Shown: positions 9,903 through 21,480, counted from the stretch's first letter. The stretch is DNA of 64,000 nucleotides from Monodelphis domestica (GCF_027887165.1 NC_077230.1:346761989-346825988); one strand, 5' to 3'. Program-made: numbers and translations. The notes: a model not told the origin generated them from the sequence alone.

Positions 9903-10175
9903 AATAAAATTTAAATAAATATTTTATTTTCCCAATGACATATGATAGTAATTTTTAGCATGTTTTCCAAAATTATAATATCCAAATTGTCTTCCTCCCT
10001 CTCTTCCCGGAGCTGGTAAGCAATCTGATCTTGGTTGTACGTGTATGATCATGTAAAACTTGCTTCCATACCAGTCATGTTGTGAGAGAATACTCAAATC
10101 CCCCAAATGAAAACACCCACACACAAATAAAATAAAGTGAAAAATAGTATACTTTGAGCTACATTCAGACTCCAT
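9903..10175 (-). repeat. L1-like 3' UTR, inverted copy
   Basis: Reverse-complement relative of 9,430-9,715 (cccaatgacatatgatagta, cctccctctcttcccgga, aaacacccacacacaaataa). The two form an inverted pair 190 bases apart. Confidence 0.65.
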
Positions 10176-10351
10176 CAGCTTAAGAACAATATTTTTTAAT
10201 GGAAGTTGCCAGACTAAATACTCATAATCTCCAAGCTACATGGAATGAAAGACTTTAACAATAGAGAGACCTAGCAGCAGAAATAAAAAGTATATGGTAA
10301 TAGGATAAGGGGCAAGTTATCCCTGTTGTTCTGTGAGCTACTAGGGTTTTA

Positions 10352-10610
10352 GTGAGGTGGCAACTGGGTGATTCAGTGGACAGAGTACTGAGTCAGGAAG
10401 ACTTTAGTTCAAAGGAGGTCTCAAACATTTACTAGCTGTGTGATCCTGGGCAAGTCACTTAACCACTGTTGCCTTGGTTTCCTCATCTGTGAAATAGTGC
10501 CTACCTCTCAGCGTTGTTGTGAGGATCAGGTAAGAACATATTTGTAAAGCTCATGGCATGGTGTTTGGCACATAGTAGGTGCTCAATTAATGCTTATTTC
10601 CTTTTCCTAC
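10352..10610 (+). repeat. CORE-SINE of MIR/THER type
   Basis: gtggcaactgggtgattcag head, MIR core, and tail ggcacatagtaggtgctcaa. Confidence 0.85.
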
Positions 10611-10668
10611 TAGAATTATATCAAGAATACTTTCAGTGGGCTTATAAAAGATGAGTTTCTACCCTAAT

Positions 10669-10828
10669 TGTTGTTGTTCTTCAGTCGTTTCAGTCACATC
10701 TGACTCTTCAGGACTCCATATGGGGAGCCTATTTCCTTCTATAGATCATTTTACAGAGGAACCAGGCAAACAGGATTAAGTCACTTGCCCAGGGTCCCAT
10801 AGCTAGTGAGTATCTGAGGCTAGATTAC
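10669..10828 (-). repeat. MAR1-type SINE
   Basis: Reversed: ttcagtcgtttcagtcacatctgact and tcacttgcccagggtccc. Head missing. Confidence 0.8.
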
Positions 10829-10855
10829 ATCCTAATTCAGTCACCAAGCGCAGTT

Positions 10856-11038
10856 CAGAGGCTCAGTGAATTTGAGCTAGAAGGGGCCTTAGAAGCTATC
10901 TAGTCCAATTCCTTCATTTTAGAGTTCAGGAAACTGTAGGTTTCCCAAAAGATTGTAACCTTGTCTAAAGTTTTGAAGAATCAGGATTTGAATCTGGGTC
11001 CTTTGATTCCAGAACCAGTCCTTCTGCCACTGAATCCC
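10856..11038 (-). repeat. MIR
   Basis: aaggggccttagaagctatctagtcc and aggatttgaatctgggtcc are reversed MIR-type. Confidence 0.7.
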
Positions 11039-11137
11039 ATTTGTTTCACTTGTGTCACAGTTCACAGAACACTATAAGAGAAGAACATGATAACTTCTCT
11101 AAGATTTTCTATATGAATCCCATTGAAAAGGAGATGA

Positions 11138-11405
11138 TGATGATAATAATAATAATAATAGCTAGTATTTTATATAGCACTTTAAGGTTTATAAAGTGCT
11201 TAAAAATATCACCCCATTTGGTCTACACAACAACCCTGGGAGGTAAGTGCTATTAATATCCCCCTTTTAAAACTGAGGAAACAGAGGGTGAGAGAGATGG
11301 AATAACTTGTCCAGGGTCACACAGCTAGGAAGTGTCTGAGGCCAGACTTGAATCAAATTTTCCTGATTCCAGTCCTGTTGCTCTATCTACTGGGCCACCT
11401 GGCTA
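11138..11405 (-). repeat. CORE-SINE of MIR type
   Basis: (aat)n tail, tatagcactttaaggttt, aacaaccctgggaggtaag and head gggccacctggct. Confidence 0.85.
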
Positions 11406-11814
11406 CTGGTATAGATAATAATGATTTAATCATTGTCATGATTCATTAATAAAGAATGTTGGATGATCAAATATTATTGATAATAAGTCTCATGATAATC
11501 TATATTGGAATATAAAATTACCAAGAGTAATCATTTTATTCACATGTACAGCCATTCACAAAACATTCATCGTAAAATTAAGCAGAAGAGGGGGACTTGT
11601 TCTCAGGCCACTAAGGTCCCTTCCAACTTTCAAATTCTGGGATTCTTGGAACATGCCACTGATTGTATGTTAAGGATGACTGCTTTTGCTTCTGCCCAGA
11701 AGCATCATTTCTCTGGCACTGGGAATTCTCAATATGGAACCTTCTTCACTGGCACAGATTGCCAGCTCATCTGGAGCTTGGCTGGATCGTTGAGAGGCTA
11801 AATCACTTGACCAG

Positions 11815-12252
11815 AATGATAATAATAATAGCTGATGTTTCCATGGTTGGCAAAATGCTTAATATACATTATTCCATTTAACCATCCCAACAGCCCTGTC
11901 AGGTAAGTGTCATCATTGGCCACATACTTGCCCATGGTCCCACAGGTAGCATGTGTCAGAAATAGGAATTGAGGGGACAGCTGGGTGGCTCAGTGGATTG
12001 AGAGCCAGGCCCAGAGACGGGAGGTCCTGGGTTCAAATCTGACCTCAGACACTTCCCAGCTGTGTGACCCTAGGCAAGTCACTTAACCCCCCATTGCCTA
12101 GCCCTTACCACTTTTCTCCCTTAGAATCAATACACAGTAGTGATTCTAAGACAGAAGGTAAGGGTTTAAAAAAAAAAGAAAGAAATGAGAATTGAACCCA
12201 TGGCTTCCTGACTCCATAGTCAGCATTATATATTCATTCCTCCAAGCTGCCT
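11815..12252 (-). repeat. MIR split by a SINE-A
   Basis: MIR pieces 11,815-11,970 and 12,185-12,252 continue each other across the SINE at 11,972. Confidence 0.75.
11972..12174 (+). repeat. SINE-A inserted in a MIR
   Basis: Well-preserved copy flanked by an imperfect duplication (agaaataggaattga at left, agaaatgagaattga at right). Confidence 0.93.
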
Positions 12253-12309
12253 CTAGATCAGATTAGAAAGGGAGGCTGGACTTAGAGAATGGAGGATCTA
12301 AATTCTAGG

Positions 12310-12450
12310 ATCAGGAATTTGTATTTTATAGATAGGAGGAAGCCACCAAAGGCTTTTAAGTAACATGGGAGTAATATGATCAAAACTATGAAGAAAGACC
12401 ACTGAGGCTGCAGATGAAGAGTGGGTTAGAATGGGAAAATAAAGGACATG
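12310..12450 (-). repeat. L2 fragment (antisense)
   Basis: ttgtattttatagataggaggaagccacc and agaaagaccactgaggctgc match reversed L2. Confidence 0.65.
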
Positions 12451-12489
12451 GGAAGATCTGTAAGGAGGCTCTTCCATGTGTAGCCCCAA

Positions 12490-12812
12490 CACTGGCTCTA
12501 TGTGTGATCCTGGCAAAATCATTTCTTCTCACTGAATTCTATAGTATAGCCCTCATCAAGGTCACCTCTGTAAGGAAAAATGCTCTGGTTTGTTAGAGGG
12601 GCAAGAAACCTTTTCTTGTAGCGACTTCTCTATCTTCCTGGTAACCTATCCAGTCATCTCTAGTCTTATAGCAGGCCTTTCCTTGAGGTCTACCGCTAGA
12701 GTGGAGAGCAATCCGGATGGTAAGATAGCCAAGCATCTGTAAAATGAGGAGTTGGACCAGACTCTCTCCAAGGCTACTTCCAGTTGGTTTAGGAACTTTC
12801 TAAAAATCTAAT
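12490..12812 (+). repeat. MIR fragments
   Basis: Two weak sense pieces, at 12,490-12,570 and 12,736-12,812 (atctgtaaaatgaggagttggacc). Confidence 0.5.
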
Positions 12813-13069
12813 GTTCTGGTTTACGTGTAATGGGAGGAGGTGGGGCTACACATGTTTTAAGTTCCCTCGTAGATACTATATTTGGCGATTCCAAACTGGA
12901 TATAGGTTTCTAGTCTGGGATGTCAGGCTGAGATGTAGGAGCCACTAGACAGGACCAGCCAGGAGGGTTTCAGGCAAGAATCTGGCTGGCCAGATGGAGT
13001 CCATCACAGGAATCTTATGTGGAGTCCAGGAGAATCAATCAAGACAGAAAGTAGTGAGAAGGTGCTATG
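12813..13069. other. Unique sequence
   Basis: Nothing recognised. Confidence 0.4.
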
Positions 13070-13570
13070 GGTTGTAGGAGTAAAAATGAATGAATATTCC
13101 TAGTATTTAAAAATACATACGATTTTAAATAATAAATCAAAAGAGAGGGAAAAGAAAAAAGGTTCTTTCAGTCAAGTGAGCAGAGCAAAAAGAGTCAGAG
13201 ACTCCCACCTGCAGCACTTAACCAAAAGCACAAGCTCTGAAAGTAGAGCCCTGCAGCGTGGGTCTCAGCCACATTTATCTCCCAAGCATCCTTACATAAA
13301 ACGAGGACATAACTTAAAAGGATGCTGGGAATGTAGCTCAGGTGTTGCAAATTTTCCATCTGCACAGGGTCTAGGGCTGGTAACCAGAGACCAGATTGCA
13401 GAAGCTCAAATAGTCAGAGCTGTTAACCCTACAGAGCAGGAGGAGCCAAAGGTGACTCCCGATTCTGAGACAGAGGCCTCCTGCTCTATTCTATCTTGCC
13501 TGTTAGGGGTGAGCAATCCTTAGGTGTGGATGATGTTCAGAAAATGAGAAGTGAACTTTGACCCTTAACA
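13070..13570 (-). repeat. Unassigned segment, possibly an old LTR
   Basis: A moderately GC-rich stretch (13,150-13,550) beside an A+T-rich one containing, on the minus strand, ttgatttattatttaaaatc. The right edge ttaaca at 13,569 would be a TGTTAA LTR start on the minus strand. No partner or duplication was seen. The 115-codon plus frame here has no recognisable domain. Confidence 0.25.
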
Positions 13571-13925
13571 TGCCACTCATCTCCCTGCCATAAACTTCAG
13601 AGGTGATCTATAGATCAAGTTGAATGATTCTATTTTTGTTCCATTTATCCATTATTTCCTTGTTTCTCCCCTTGTTCTGAGGGAGGCATAGTCAGGGTAT
13701 CATTTCATTGGGTAATTCCAGGTAATCAAGGTTTCAAACCCATCTGGGGATGCTCTAGGAGCAGAAGGAAGCCAGGTGCTTTAGTCCAGAAAGAATCAGG
13801 GTGTGCCAAGAAAACTAACTGGGTAAAATACTTGTAGACATCCAGGGCCACATACAAGACTGGGCCTAGTTAGTTTTCTTTCGTTTGTACATTTAATGGC
13901 ATTTATTTTCTATTCATTTACTACC

Positions 13926-14195
13926 ACAAGACAACTGATAGTATAGAGAATAGAATTCTGAGCCTGGAGTCAGGAAGACCTGATTCAAGAGTTTGAATTT
14001 GGCCTCAGATACTTCCTATCAGTGTGCCTCTGGGCAAGTCACTTCACCTCTGCTTATCTCAGTTTCTTCAACTGTAAAATAGGGATAATAAAATTATATG
14101 CATCAGAGGGTTGTTGTGAGGCTCAAATATTTGTAAATAACACTTAACTGGCACATAGTAGATGCTTAATAAATACTTATTCCTTCCCTTTCCCT
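13926..14195 (+). repeat. CORE-SINE of MIR type
   Basis: Head gatagtatagagaatagaat to tail ggcacatagtagatgcttaataaat. Confidence 0.85.
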
Positions 14196-14589
14196 TCTTC
14201 TATTCCCCTGGTGCTTATTTTTAGACTTGTATATCCTCTTCTTCCTTGTAAATAAACCCCAGATAATGTATTCTTGGAATCTACAAAGGATGGAAACAGA
14301 GAAGGGAAAGAGGGAAAAGGGTCTAAAAAAGGGTAAAGAAAGCTAGTAGCAGAAAGGGGGAAGCAGGGAAGGAGATGCTGGGTCTGGGGAGGAAGCCAAG
14401 GAATTCTTGATCAGGGGAGGAAGGTCTCTAAGCCCCAGGAGCTGGAAGGAGCAGAAGGCTTGGGAACTGCAGGAATCATGAAAGTTTGGAAAGAAGTGAA
14501 TGAGCAAAGCCCAAGAGATGCCAAGGAGGAGATGGTACCTGGGAACCCAACTCCCAGCCAGTGGGGCTCAGGATAGCATCCTTTGCCAT
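14196..14589. other. Unique purine-rich sequence
   Basis: No exon or repeat recognised in this part of PLEKHB1 intron 1. Confidence 0.4.
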
Positions 14590-15135
14590 TTCTCCATTGC
14601 CAACTAAATACAGTTCAAGTACTTCATCCTAGCAGTCCTGGAAGCCCACTATCTAGCCACTTCTAACCTTTCTAGCTTTATCTCCTAGTCACCCTCTCTA
14701 AATAGTTTTCATTTTAGCTAAATTGGACTCCTGGCCATTCTACAAACATGTTCTTTGCTTTTCTGCTTCCACACTCTCACTCTTGCTTTTTGTTGTTGTT
14801 GTTGTTGTTGTTGTTGTTTCAGTCCTTATTTTCCATCTTAGAATCAGTACTGTGTATTGGTTCTAAGGCAGAAGAATGATAAAGTTCAGGCAATGGGGGT
14901 TGTGACTTGCCCAGGGTCACACAGCTAGGAAGTATCTGAGGTCAGATTTGTACCCAGTACTCCATTCCACTGAGTCCCCTAGCTGCCCCCTACTCTTGCT
15001 CTTCTTTATGTCACCCTTTAAGTACCTGAGGAAATGCTTCTCCAAGAAGACCTCCCTGACTCTCTTATTTGGAAATTATGCCCTAAGTAAGTACTTTGTA
15101 ATCTCTCTGGTGTACTCATGGTCTATTATATACTA
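14590..15135 (+). repeat. L2 split by a SINE-A
   Basis: L2 pieces 14,590-14,785 and 14,990-15,135 (tgcttctccaagaagacctccctgact) flank the SINE. Confidence 0.65.
14786..14988 (-). repeat. SINE-A with (GTT)n tail
   Basis: Reversed copy whose tail has grown into a GTT microsatellite (14,789-14,817). Flanks share actcttgct. Confidence 0.88.
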
Positions 15136-15138
15136 TGT

Positions 15139-15514
15139 TGTTGCTATTGAGTTGTGTCTGATTCTTTGTTACCACCCATGGACTATAGCTATCCACAGGG
15201 TTTTCTTGGTATAGATATTGAAGTGGTTTGCCATCTCCTTTTCCAGTGGACTCTTTTGTCTAGCAATTAGAGGCTAAATGACTTGGCCAGGACCACTTGG
15301 CTAGGAAGTATCTGAGGCCAAGTTTGAACTCAGGTCTTCCTGACTCTAGGACCTAGCACTTTATCCACTGAACCAGCTAGCTGCTTCCTAAGCATACAGA
15401 GGTTAAATGATTTGCCCAAGGTCACACAACTAGGCGGTATCTGAGGTTGAATTTGAACTCAGTTCTTCCTAACTCTAGGCTCAGTGCTCTTCACCACTGA
15501 GCCACAGCTGCCTC
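15139..15514 (-). repeat. MAR1-type SINE with duplicated head half
   Basis: A full reversed copy (15,139-15,390) is followed directly by a second reversed head half (15,393-15,514). This is a partial tandem duplication or two adjacent insertions. Confidence 0.8.
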
Positions 15515-15599
15515 TATTATGTACTATATAGTTAATTAACAAAAACAGAGCCAGAAGGTATCCTCAAGTAATTAGAGCATCCAATGTTTAGGCTGGGAC

Positions 15600-15765
15600 C
15601 CCTCTCCCCCATCCACATCCAGGAAATCATCATCTTGTCAATTGTACAACCATAACATCTCTCCTTTTCTGGTCTCTTTTTCCTATACAGTTACCACTCT
15701 AGCTCTAAGTCTTTGGAAATTCCTTCTTGGACTATCTGAATAGCTTCCTGATTGGTTTCCTGGGC
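15600..15765 (+). repeat. L2 ORF fragment
   Basis: ttggactatctgaatagcttcctgattgg corresponds to the L2 'tggactattgcaatagcctcct' segment. Confidence 0.6.
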
Positions 15766-15767
15766 AG

Positions 15768-15957
15768 TAGGTGGGCAGGCACAGTGGATAGAGTGCTGGA
15801 CCTGAAATCAGGAAAACTCATCATTCTGAGTTTGAATCCAGCCTCAGACATTTCCTAGCTGTATGAGCCTAGACAAGTCACTTAACCCTGTTGGCATAGC
15901 CTTTGTCCTTCTGTTATTATGAAGACTGAATGTAAGAGTTAAAAAAAAAAAAAGAAA
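15768..15957 (+). repeat. MAR1-type SINE
   Basis: gtgggcaggcacagtggatagagtgctgg head and a 13-A tail. Confidence 0.85.
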
Positions 15958-16134
15958 CTATGTGAAGTTGTGAGTGTTACTGATCCCATTGGTAGGCATC
16001 TCGGGTTATACTGAATTTGATTATAAAATGTGATTGGAGGGTAAGAAACATTCTTGCTGCTGATAGATGATATGAGGGGCCTTTAAAAACAAATCAGCTT
16101 TTAAGTCTGAAGAACACCCCCATCCCCGCTCTGC

Positions 16135-16295
16135 ACATACAGTATTTCTACAGAGGAAGAAACTGAGGCTCTGGTTAAGTGGTTTATCTAAAGTCCCAAA
16201 GCCAGTGAATGGAAATGGCCAGCTTCTAAGCCTGCCCTTCTGATCAATCAATCAATGCCCAGCATCTTTCCAGTAAGCTGAGCGGAGCTGCCTCA
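16135..16295 (-). repeat. MIR
   Basis: acagaggaagaaactgaggctc, reversed core, diverged. Confidence 0.6.
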
Positions 16296-16439
16296 AGCAA
16301 GCATTTAAGTAGGCGCTATCAGTTGAATTGCTGAAATGAATTGAATTTTTGTCTTCCTTGTTTCCAGCCAGCTCTGAGGATGGGGGTGGGGGAGGGTGCC
16401 TCAGGACAGCCATGTTAACCTGGTTTTTCCTCTGATGAA

Positions 16440-16560
16440 TGCTTCAAATGGTGGAGCCCCATCTCCCCAGGAAGCCTGGGAGCTCCTTGAGGGCAGGGTC
16501 CGAGGCTCCTCCTTTTTCTCCTCCTGGCTTCCCCACAGCAGACTGAATCATGGATAAGGG
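16440..16560 (+). repeat. L2 3' fragment
   Basis: gggagctccttgagggcagggtcc is the L2 3' signature. Confidence 0.55.
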
Positions 16561-16887
16561 GATTACTATTTAACTTCGTTGACTTAACTTTCTGAGATTC
16601 ATGTGATGGGGTCACTTGGAAGAGGGATAGCCTTCTAAATTCTAAAGAGGGAGAGAATGGGAGGATTGCGACAATAATGAAAAGCGGACACCAGAGCAGA
16701 GCATCCCTGCCCCTTCCCCATTCCTGAAGGGGGACCTGGACCCAGAACCTGGTTACTTATCTGAGGACCAGAAAGCTTCTAAACTCCTTTAGGTAGTTGA
16801 GGAAGAACCCCAGAAAGGGATGTCAGTGTCCTCTCCTCTAAGACCTTCCAGATAGGGAGGATGATCAGGGGGAGGAACAAGGAAGGA

Positions 16888-17130
16888 AAAAAGCATTTAT
16901 TAAATGCCTATTATGTGCCAGGCACTGTGCTTAACAAATATCTTCTCATTTGACCCTCCTTACAATCATGGGAGGTAGGGGCTATTATGATCCCTATTTT
17001 ACAGTTGAGGAAACTGAGACACACAAAGTTAAATGATTTGCCCAGGGCCACACAGCTAGTAAGTGAAGCCTGAATATGAATTTGGGTGTTCCTGACTCCA
17101 GGTCTAGAGCTCTACCCATGGCACCACCTA
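16888..17130 (-). repeat. CORE-SINE of MIR type
   Basis: gcatttattaaatgcctattatgtgccagg through accatggcaccacct, near full length. Confidence 0.88.
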
Positions 17131-17272
17131 ACACATGATAATAAAGCCAACATGTGAAAGCTTTTTATTAAACTCCTGATTATATACATGGAGCTGTGGG
17201 ACCATTATATACATCTGTCTGATACAACAACTATGTATTGTATTATTGGCAGATGGGCAATTATCTTCATGT

Positions 17273-17450
17273 GGGCAGCTAGAAGCTGAGTGACCCTGGG
17301 TAAATCACTTTACCCTGTTTGCCTCAGTGTCCTTATCTGTAATATGAGCTGGAGAAGGAAATGGTAAAGCATCCCAGTATTTCTGCCAAGAAAACCCCAA
17401 ATGAGGTCATGAAGAAATAGACCCGACTGAAAAATGACTGAAAAACAAAA
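17273..17450 (+). repeat. MAR1-type SINE, 3' part
   Basis: gagctggagaaggaaatggtaaagc and ccaagaaaaccccaaatgagg. Confidence 0.85.
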
Positions 17451-17467
17451 ATTTCCTTATGCATAGA

Positions 17468-18170
17468 TTTGATCACATCACTTCTCAACTCAAAATCCTT
17501 TCCTCATTCCATCTCTACTGCCTATAGAGCAGGCAAGTCCTCTTGCCTGGCATTCAAGTCCCTCTATAAGCTAGTACACCCTACTGTTCCAGGCTTATTT
17601 CTATTCCTCTCTGTCAGTAATCCAGATAAAACAAGAGTAATTCCAAAAATCCTCAAAGAGACATGGAGCATTTGTGTCTACATTCCTTTGTTACTGCTGT
17701 TCCCTGGACTTGCAATGGCTTTCCACTCTTTTTTTCATGGATTTAATTCTTATTCATCCATTTATTTGTTTTAAAAACACTTATCGATTCTAAGAAAGAC
17801 AGTAAGGCTAGACAATTGGGATTGCAACCTGCCCAGAGTTGCACAGCTTAGAATGTGTCTGAGGTAAGATTTGAATCCAGATCCTCCCAAATCCAGGCCT
17901 AGCATTCTATCCATTCTACCTGCCTCCCTACTCATCCTTTAAAGTCCAATGCCACCTCCTCTAGGAAGTCTTCCCTGATTCTCCCCAGGCAATAATTTCC
18001 TCCCTGGGGAACTCATATAGCCTTCTGTTTATACCTTTCTAATGAACCAATCACATAATGTTGTGTATTATATAGTTCTCTGTGCTAATAGTCTAACTCT
18101 TAGCTAAATGTTATCTCTTTTAAAATGAGGCTTTGCAGAGTAGGTGCTGACTCAATTTTTGTTGAACTCA
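17468..18170 (+). repeat. L2 3' end split by a SINE-A
   Basis: 17,468-17,765 (atcacatcacttctcaactc) and 17,930-18,170 (aggaagtcttccctgattctcc to the 3' end) are one L2. Confidence 0.75.
17770..17930 (-). repeat. SINE-A in L2
   Basis: Reversed, rather diverged copy (gacaattgggattgcaacctgcccag). Confidence 0.8.
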
Positions 18171-18179
18171 AATAGAAAT

Positions 18180-18558
18180 CAGGGACTCAACCTTTTTGGG
18201 TGACCTGGATCCCTCTGGTGAGGTCTTTGGGCCCCTCTAAAATAGCATTTGTAAGTGAATAAAATAAAATGCATAGGAATTACAAAGGAAACCAATTATA
18301 TCAAAATACAAGTATTAAAATCATGTATGGGGCAGGTAGGTGGTTCAATGGATTGAGAGCAAGTCCTAGAGATGGGAGGTCCTGGGTTCAAATTGAGCCT
18401 CAGATACTTCCTAGCTGAGTGATCCTGGGCAAGTCACTTAGCCCCCATTGCCTACCCCTTACTGTTCTGCTTTGGAACCAATGCAAAATATTGATTCTAG
18501 GATGGGAAACAAAGATTTAAAAAAAAAAATTATGGATTCCAAGTTTGAAATTCCTATA
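18180..18558 (+). mobile_element. hAT-type element split by a SINE-A
   Basis: Left end agggactcaacctttttggg and interior cattacaaaggaaaccaattatatc match the copy at 7,698. The right end (attatggattccaagtttgaaattcct) lies beyond the SINE. Confidence 0.6.
18328..18529 (+). repeat. SINE-A
   Basis: Complete copy with a poly-A tail. Confidence 0.9.
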
Positions 18559-18559
18559 A

Positions 18560-18680
18560 AGAAGCTGCCTTCGGTATACAAAGATTAAGTGATTATTCGT
18601 AGGTCCCATAACTATGGGTCCCATAGAGATGGAAATTGAGCCCAGATTTTCCTAACTATAAGCTAAGCCTCATATAGATA
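18560..18680 (-). repeat. MIR, diverged
   Basis: Reversed core with a small internal duplication (gtcccata twice). Confidence 0.45.
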
Positions 18681-18687
18681 ACATTTT

Positions 18688-18801
18688 TGTTGTGGTTGTT
18701 GTTCAGTCTTTTTTTTTTTTAGTTGTATCTGACTCTCCATGATCCCATTTGGGATTTTCTTGGCAAAGATGCTAGAGTGGTTTGCCATTTCCTTCTCCAA
18801 T
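18688..18801 (-). repeat. MAR1-type SINE, 3' part
   Basis: gttgttgttcagtc and gtggtttgccatttccttctcc, reversed. Confidence 0.8.
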
Positions 18802-20243
18802 ACATAACAATGGGATGCTCCAATATATTTACTAGAAAATTGGTCATCATTAAGGAGCCTATCTAATGTTTTATGTTGCTACCATAGGTTGGTGCCAGAT
18901 AATGGCCCAAACCTTCATCTTCTTATGGTTCTGTCCTTCCTATTTTAGAGAGTCATTTAAAGAGAGAAAATGAATCTTATGTAGAATGACTATGGGAATA
19001 TTTGCAGCCACAGGCTGGTCTCCTTGAGAACAAGGGTCGTATATCCTTCCTCTATTAATCAAGGGGATTTCAATCTGGAGTCTATAAACACATATTTTAA
19101 AGAAGCCCTTCCCTAGAATCCAGAAATGGTTTTCCATCTGCATTGAGGGAAGCTCCCCCATTCTGAAGGTGGGTATACATATGTCAGAGCATATGGATAA
19201 TCTGGATAAACCAGCCCCTGGACTATTAAGGCTACACAAACAAAATCCCAGCCTCATATCCATTTAAAAAACCTAGAATAACAAATAAAAGGGACTGCCA
19301 GAGCTGGGGCACCTAATACAACTTCCCTCCCAGAACAGATGGTCTCTTCACAAAGATTTCCTGACAGAAGCCCATCCGAACTTTATTTGGGGATCTCTGG
19401 AGATGGAGGGAAGCTCACTTCCTCTCAAGGCAGCCATTTCCACTATAGGGTCGGCTTTGATTGTTAGAATCCCAGCAACACAGAGATGAAGGGGGGCTTG
19501 GAGTGCCCAGTCTAACCTGTACTTGAGCAAAAATCCTCCCTACAATAGTACAACAAGGTCAATAAATGGAGAAATTGAGCTTTCAAGCCTCCAAGGAGGA
19601 AAATTAAGTTCTCTGATTTGGGCCTGTCTCTGTTCTGTTTGCTACCCCCAACCCCTCTCTCACTGAGGCCATTTTCAGCTGCCCTCCCAACCCATGTGTA
19701 TATATGCATTTTAAAATAAATAGAGACAGCAAGTGTATCCTCTCTTTGGGTCCTTCTCTATATAGTGGGGAGAGAGAAGGATGATCTTGACTCTGGGGGC
19801 TAAGGACTCACCACACAATGATCCCCCTTTACTAGCAAAGCACTCATCCTTTGGGGTGGTCCAAATGCTTTTTTATCTTTCAAACATGTGATCCTCCCCA
19901 CACACTTCCATGTACCCTGATAGGAAAGCAAAGGGACACAAGAAACAGTTCCCCCAAAAGATGAGGAAGGATGAGTATATATATGATGCTGAAGAGGTGG
20001 CTGGGGGAATCCTAGACTGGATTCAGGAAAGGGAGTAGCCAAGTCATTTAAAGCTGGACAAAAAGACAGACATCAGTATAGATCTGGATTTGGGGCAGAA
20101 AAAGGATGAAATGCAGGAAACAGCCCTCATAAAAACAATCCCAATTCCAGGGGTTGGGGTGGAGTGAAATTTTAAGTATCTTTAAAGGACCTGCTCATTA
20201 GGCAACATGGGAGGAAGGGGGTGGGAGAAGGAACCAGAATCAT
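18802..20243. other. Long unique stretch, no gene seen
   Basis: About 1.4 kb with no repeat that I recognise and no exon with convincing splice sites. It lies just downstream of the candidate PLEKHB1 first exon, so enhancer or alternative exon content is possible. Confidence 0.4.
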
Positions 20244-20305
20244 CTGTAAAATGAAGGGAGTTGGCCTGGATGGTCATTTCTAGGTCTAAATCCTATGGTC
20301 CTACC
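20244..20305 (+). repeat. MIR 3' end
   Basis: atctgtaaaatgaagggagttggcctgg. Confidence 0.6.
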
Positions 20306-20469
20306 ATCTGTAAGGAAACATCATTCCCAGAGCTATTCCAGTCTCCGGCGCTGGGTCTAGGGTGGAGGCATTATGGAGGGGGCAGAACTGGGCCAGCATG
20401 GTGTTTTAACTGACCCAGAGGCAAAGGGGCGGGGAGAAAAGAGGTTTTTGATTCTTCCCCCTTTGGAGA

Positions 20470-20625
20470 ATCATGGAACGTCAGAACTAGAACAATATTA
20501 GAACACAATGCGAGATGTTTCAAGACAGATCATCCATTCCAACCTCTCATTCTACAGAGGAGAAAGTCCCAAGTCAAGTAACTTGGCTAGACTCACACAG
20601 TGGCTTTTCTTAGAATCTAAGTCTT
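20470..20625 (-). repeat. MIR
   Basis: cctctcattctacagaggagaaa and ggctagactcacacagtgg, reversed and diverged. Confidence 0.6.
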
Positions 20626-20679
20626 GAGAAACAATTGCCATCCAGTTAGAGGCAACAATTCCTGGCTCTATAAGACCTT

Positions 20680-21480
20680 TGAAGGTGGCGGTGGGGAAAG
20701 AGGGGCCGGGAAAAAGTTTTTTGGGGGGATATGGGATGACCCTATTATGGTGAAATCTAGGCGGTCACCCAGGGAAACCTCAAGTAGGTTCCCTGCGCAG
20801 TGCGGAGGCTTGTAAAAGGAGCCTTAAAAGATCATTTCCTCCCTTGGGGGGGGGGGGGGGGCGGCGATTGAGACTCAAAGAGGGAAGACCTGTCAAAGTC
20901 ACGCATTAAGTCCGTAACTGAGCTGAGACCAGGAAGCATCAAGGTCTCTCGGACCCTAATTTAGGGCATTTTCCTCGGAGGAGAAGGGAGAAAGGGTTGG
21001 TCCTTGGCTGAACGGAGGTTGAACTGAACTCCTGGACTTTTGCAGCCCAAACTTGATCTCACCTGTTCTTACCCACTTGAGGAGGCAGGTAGAGCCCCAC
21101 TCCCGCTACACGCCAGCCTCTCCTTTTCCCCTCCCGCCGCTAATTCTGCAAACTCCCCACCTGTTGGCTGTTCCGTTTCTGCTGCTGGTTCTGCGGCTCC
21201 TGCTGCAGTTTCTGCTGCTCCTGCTGCTCTTTCTGCTCGCTCCGCGCCTACTATCCGAAGCTAACTAGAGCAACTATTGCGCCTGCGCCACGAGCGCCCA
21301 GGGCAACTCTCGGGGCTCCCCGCCTCCCGAGCTCCTCTCTCTCGGGGCAAGCCACGAGCCTTACTCTGAGTCCCGCCTCTATGGACATACTCACCTTCCC
21401 TGGGAGGGGGGACGCGAGGCTTTCTGGGCCATGTAGTCTGTATCCCTAGAGAGAGCCAAGCTCACTGCGCTGGCCAATAC
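20680..21480. promoter_or_regulatory. PLEKHB1: GC-rich block, candidate PLEKHB1 promoter
   Basis: CpG dinucleotides and G+C content rise sharply over this block in otherwise CpG-poor DNA. It contains an NRF1-like gcgcctgcgcca around 21,280, a CTG-rich stretch at 21,176-21,240, and an SBS/ZNF143-like actacatggcccagaaa on the minus strand (21,437-21,421). Two minus-strand splice donors lie in it (21,062 and 21,394). It sits 13 kb upstream of the PLEKHB1 start-codon exon, a reasonable first-intron length. Assignment to PLEKHB1 is by position; no TATA box or transcript evidence is available. It also contains old MIR pieces (20,865-20,950) and a 17-base G run at 20,846. Confidence 0.55.
21063..21300 (-). 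other. PLEKHB1: Candidate untranslated first exon of PLEKHB1
   Basis: On the minus strand the segment ends in AAGAACAG followed by GTGAGATC, a near-consensus donor, and starts within the GC-rich block near the NRF1-like site. No ATG occurs in its last 60 bases, so it would be 5' UTR. The 5' boundary is a guess. An alternative first exon ends at 21,395 (GGGAAG then GTGAGTAT). It has an ATG, but that frame would not continue into the PH-domain frame. Confidence 0.35.

Noticed and set aside
13176-13523. 115-codon plus-strand frame
   Set aside because: No recognisable domain and no promoter or splice sites. It lies antisense inside PLEKHB1 intron 1 in sequence that may be LTR-derived.
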